From Calocera cornea HHB12733 (lineage: Eukaryota; Basidiomycota; Dacrymycetes; Dacrymycetales; Dacrymycetaceae): a stretch of 20,898 bases of DNA. The position numbers and the translations under genes are program-made. Shown piece by piece: positions 18,050-20,898 of this stretch (position 1 is the first letter of the stretch; each line of letters begins with the position of its first letter). The stretch spans positions 430,180-451,077 of the forward strand of contig KV423915.1 in assembly GCA_001632435.1 (NCBI GenBank). Reading direction: 5' to 3'. The notes beneath the pieces are model-generated. The model did no database searches. It was not told the origin of the DNA and was given only the letters and a program-made list of their open reading frames with translations.

Positions 18050-20088
18050 ATGGTATCATCGCTGAGATCTGCTGGTCCGGTGGCAGACTTGCGCGGAGTA
18101 TACATCGCCGATCGACCTCTGCGTCGTGCAGGGGGCTCAGCAGCGCCAAATGGTCCATCCCATGCAGTAGAGATGAGAGCGCGTCGAGAAACAGTGACAC
18201 ACCGTGGCGCTACCGAAGAATATATTAATATGTGCGTCCTTCTGTCATTGTCTTAAACAAGGTCACTGATACGCAACTAGAGGGACGGCAGGTGTTGACG
18301 CCCCGAACGAATCGGGGATGACCGCCGCCGAAGAACGCAGTTCCGAAAGATCGCCCACGTAAGTTGCGTCCCTCTATCAGATGCTGGACTTTGATATGAA
18401 ACGGACCCCTGGCCCAGTACAAGGTCCTCTGAAAGCTCAAGGCGTACATCCTCGAGCTATCCAGAATCGCATCCCGTGATTGATCGTGCTCTCCAAACCC
18501 CTCCAACGAGAGACGATGAAGGTGCCGAAAGTGAGGATGTGGTTGGGCTTGCTTCCCAGTCTACAAGTGCGTGTCAATCGTCTGTCTAATATTGTATGCC
18601 ACTCATGGATGTACAGGTACGAGTTTTGGGACGCTGTGGATATTGGTCCACGAAAGAGGCGCTGCGGAGGTTGAAGTGGTCCTCAGACCTCGGGTGGACT
18701 TGGCCAACTTTCCCCTGGATCCCCCTGCCGGTATATTTATCCCGCATGTCTTCAAAGCCACATCAAGGATGTCAACTGGCCATGCGCACCCGCTGGAACG
18801 TTTTGTGTCGGAGCGCTATGGGGCCTACATGGTGGCTACGGCGACCTTACCAATCGTTTCGTGCGAGGGGGAGAATACAGCGTACTATTCTGCGGCAGGC
18901 ACGGGTTACCGCATTTTGGGAAGCTTCGCCGACCTTATCGAACCCGACGGACCGGCAGTGAATACTCCAATATCGCGTGCCCGAACGAGGCAGCCGACCT
19001 ATAAGGATTTTCTCTCGCGAGTGGAGCCGGAAATCGGGCAAACAATCGAGCATATCACCGATCGCGCGTATATCCTGTATCTGATTGACTGCTATCGAGC
19101 TAGCGACATTGGACCAAGAATAAGCCCATCGCTGTCTACGGCCGAGACCATGCCCGCGGGGGCTTTTGTCGGCTTGGGGGAAGGATCACAACAGGAGAAC
19201 CAAGACGACAGCGTCGAAGATATTCTGGACGCACTCTCGCAAGCGACGACTCTACCGGAATCCCCCCCGAGCATGAACAGAACTGTGGGAGAACGCGGGT
19301 CCTCGAGGGACACGGGACTGCCAACACCGCCGCCGGATGTTGTTGTACCACCCCCCTCGCAAATCAGAGAACATCGAGTCAGTCCTGCTGCACGAAGACG
19401 CCGAGCTGATACGATATCTTCTATGCTGAAGGAACCGAACTTTCAGCACGTGGTCACCTATCTCGGAAACCGCTTTCCAGACATCGAAAACCGTATCGGG
19501 TCGCAGCTCCGGGGCCCTCTCTCTCGTGATCCGCCGTCTCTTTTCAAAGAGCGTACTCAAGCGTATATGGACGTGTGTGAAGGACTCAATATGCCGAAGA
19601 TGCGACCGAGCGATAAATATCTTGCCGTAAATCATGAGGCGGGATGGGCAGCGGAAATCACCTGCAGGCATGTAGCAGCCTGGTTTAGCTCGTTTCCGCG
19701 GGCAAAGGAGCTGGAGCGTGCTACTCTGGTCAATCACCGAGGAGTCCTGATCCGATGGGATCGTCTTTGGACGGACAAGGAGGGCCTGTACCACCGGCGG
19801 AAGTATCTCCTCGGTACGGTTGACGCCGAGGGTGAACTTGCTCGACAGATGGCAGCGGTTCGTCTCCTCGGTGTCGTCGGCTATCTTTTTACCACGGACA
19901 GCAACAAACGACAGGCTCTGGTCCCTCCAGATGTAGAAGACGGATATCTGAAGAAGCCCGCCACCAGCAGCTGGAGTTGGGGCGAAATAGAGGAAGGGAT
20001 AGAGCTGTATTTTCCTGAATATGCGGCTAAGACGAGGCGACGGACGGCTGGGCTGGGCCGGGCGATGAATGACTCTGTATCGGAATAG
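18050..20088 (+). CDS. Uncharacterised protein (4 exons, 626 aa)
   Basis: Exons: 18050-18231, 18281-18358, 18418-18566, 18617-20088; total 1881 nt, in frame. Introns are 49, 59 and 50 nt; donors GTGCGT, GTAAGT and GTGCGT, with a CACTGAT branch site in the first. The ATG at 18050 (TTCCATGG) is the first Met of the joined frame; a later in-frame Met at 18318 is possible. Residues 1-137 are disordered and Arg/Ser-rich. Residues 140-310 form a mixed, strand-rich domain starting FGTLWILVHERGAAEVEVVL and including YKDFLSRVEPEIGQTIEHI. Residues 320-425 are again disordered (PTPPPDVVVPPP), followed by a basic SPAARRRRADT patch. Residues 430-600 are a helical domain rich in Trp and charged residues (WAAEITCRHVAAWFSSFPRA, NHRGVLIRWDRLW). 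The C-terminus is basic then acidic. I recognise no family and no catalytic motif. Two folded domains joined by flexible linkers suggest an adaptor or regulator; inference only. Confidence 0.77.
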
Positions 20089-20399
20089 TTCTGCATTGTG
20101 CTGTACATAAAATTATGTTTTTGGTGGTGCTGGTTGGGGGCAAGTGCATGACCAGAGGCAGCCAAACTTCCGTGAAGTGGATGTGCTGTCACTACGAGCC
20201 GCGTGCGATAGCGGCCAGGGCCAAAACACATTGAATGATGTTGGAAGGTCCTTCTGATAGAATTGTGACATTACGAGCACTGATACGATGGCGATTCCTA
20301 CGGTGTGCCAGTTTTCGCCCCACCACCGGGACGCAATCCCACAATGTTCCAGCCGTGTTCTCATAGGCTGGGCTTACGCGTGAGTGTCATCTCGCCAGT
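20089..20399. other. 3' flank of the 626-aa gene
   Basis: No supported gene. A CATAAAATTATG sequence about 16 bp after the stop could serve as an AATAAA-like polyadenylation element. Two overlapping minus-strand frames (19881-20231 and 20113-20364) show no splice partners or motifs. From about 20400 the sequence becomes recognisably satellite. Confidence 0.5.
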
Positions 20400-20898
20400 G
20401 CCTGGACACAGGCGGGCAGCGGTTGAAAAAGTAGCTAGATCATGAGACTCACCCTCCAATGCAGCAAGTTCATAGGAATCAAACGCTCAGAGTTGGGACG
20501 CGGGCGACAGTCCAATGTTTGCAGGTAGATGCTGAGAGTGTGCTCCCCCAGAGCCGGGACACAGGCGGGGGGGCGATGAAAATCATGGGAATCGTCCCCC
20601 CTAGAGCGGGATGCAGGCGGTCGGCGGTCGAACAGTACACCAAGATCATGGAAATTATTGTCCCTGATGCCCGGACGCGGGTGGACACCAGAGGAAGATC
20701 ATGGGAATGGTGCCCCCTAGAGCTGGGATGCAGACGGTCGGCGGTCGAACAGTACCACAAGATCATGGGAATTCTTTCCCCCAGAGCCCGGACGCGGATG
20801 GGCAGCTGAGGAAGATCATGGGAATTGTGCCCCCTAGAGCCGGGATGCAGGCGGTCGGCGGTCGAACAGTCCAGCAAGATCATGGGAATTATTTCCCC
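20400..20898. repeat. Right satellite array, ~117-bp dimeric repeat
   Basis: The array has alternating sub-units of 64 bp (type A, starting about 20580, 20697 and 20814) and 53 bp (type B, starting 20644, 20761 and 20878), so the full period is 117 bp. Both begin GATCATGG. Type A carries CTAGAGC, GATGCAG and GGTCGGCGGTCGAACAG; type B carries CCCGGACGCG and ends GAGGAA. From 20400 to 20579 the units are degenerate but alignable; 20497-20545 resembles the first unit at the left edge of the window. The array runs off the right end, so its length is unknown. Confidence 0.92.

Noticed and set aside
18225..18506. 93-codon minus-strand open frame
   Set aside because: It overlaps exons 2 and 3 of the 626-aa gene, whose splice signals and frame are coherent on the plus strand.
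20479..20883. 134-codon minus-strand open frame with repeated CSTADRLHP-like segments
   Set aside because: It is produced by the satellite: the 117-bp period is 39 codons, so the frame stays open by periodicity. It has no start context or splice structure.
1..20898. Starship, Crypton, KDZ or Polinton-type mobile element
   Set aside because: No tyrosine recombinase, KDZ-like transposase, DNA polymerase B, capsid or integrase signature was seen in any joined frame, and no terminal inverted repeats were found.

Overview
This window looks like nuclear DNA of a filamentous fungus, most likely a basidiomycete (Agaricomycete-like). The main reason is gene structure. Almost every coding region is cut by short introns of about 40-77 nt, with GTRNGT-type donors, CTNA-type branch sites and YAG acceptors. 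Joining exons across them restores long frames and, where a family can be recognised, exact motifs. About thirty such introns can be placed. No bacterial operon, tRNA, rRNA or CRISPR signal was seen. Gene models were built by hand from splice signals and reading phase, without homology searches.

Layout, left to right. (1) 1-~190: a few units of a satellite whose repeats begin GATCATG. (2) 427-3108, minus: a complete 9-exon Pif1-family helicase, 746 aa. (3) 3109-3300: short bidirectional promoter with a perfect 12-bp hairpin. (4) 3301-6998, plus: a 7-exon, ~1127-aa protein with an all-helical N-terminus, a disordered middle and a C-terminal cysteine knuckle. (5) 6999-7528: intergenic, with a 16-G run and an inverted repeat. 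(6) 7529-9743, plus: a 3-exon, 702-aa beta-rich protein. (7) 9825-11445, minus: a 5-exon, 465-aa protein with 13-aa tandem repeats and an RG-rich tail. (8) 11446-13671: mostly non-coding, with one two-exon gene fragment, a G-rich degenerate repeat and a long hairpin. (9) ~13672-14755, plus: a multi-exon gene with one junction I cannot resolve. (10) 14982-16912, minus: a 5-exon, 574-aa protein whose first ~310 residues resemble the two PCNA-like domains of the checkpoint clamp subunit Rad9, followed by a Ser/Pro/Thr-rich tail with a basic end. (11) 17384-17758, plus: a small gene with unresolved 5' end. (12) 18050-20088, plus: a 4-exon, 626-aa protein of unknown family. (13) ~20400-20898: the same satellite as at the left edge, in the same orientation, here a clear ~117-bp dimer repeat running off the window.

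Taken together, a ~20-kb block of mostly intact, mostly lineage-specific genes lies between direct-oriented arrays of one satellite family. Two recognisable members (Pif1-like helicase, Rad9-like clamp) belong to DNA replication and repair. The other genes carry no signature I recognise. Whether this is a subtelomeric or other satellite-rich neighbourhood, or a mobile or accessory unit, cannot be decided here: I see no transposase, recombinase, Rep (HUH) nuclease or terminal inverted repeats.
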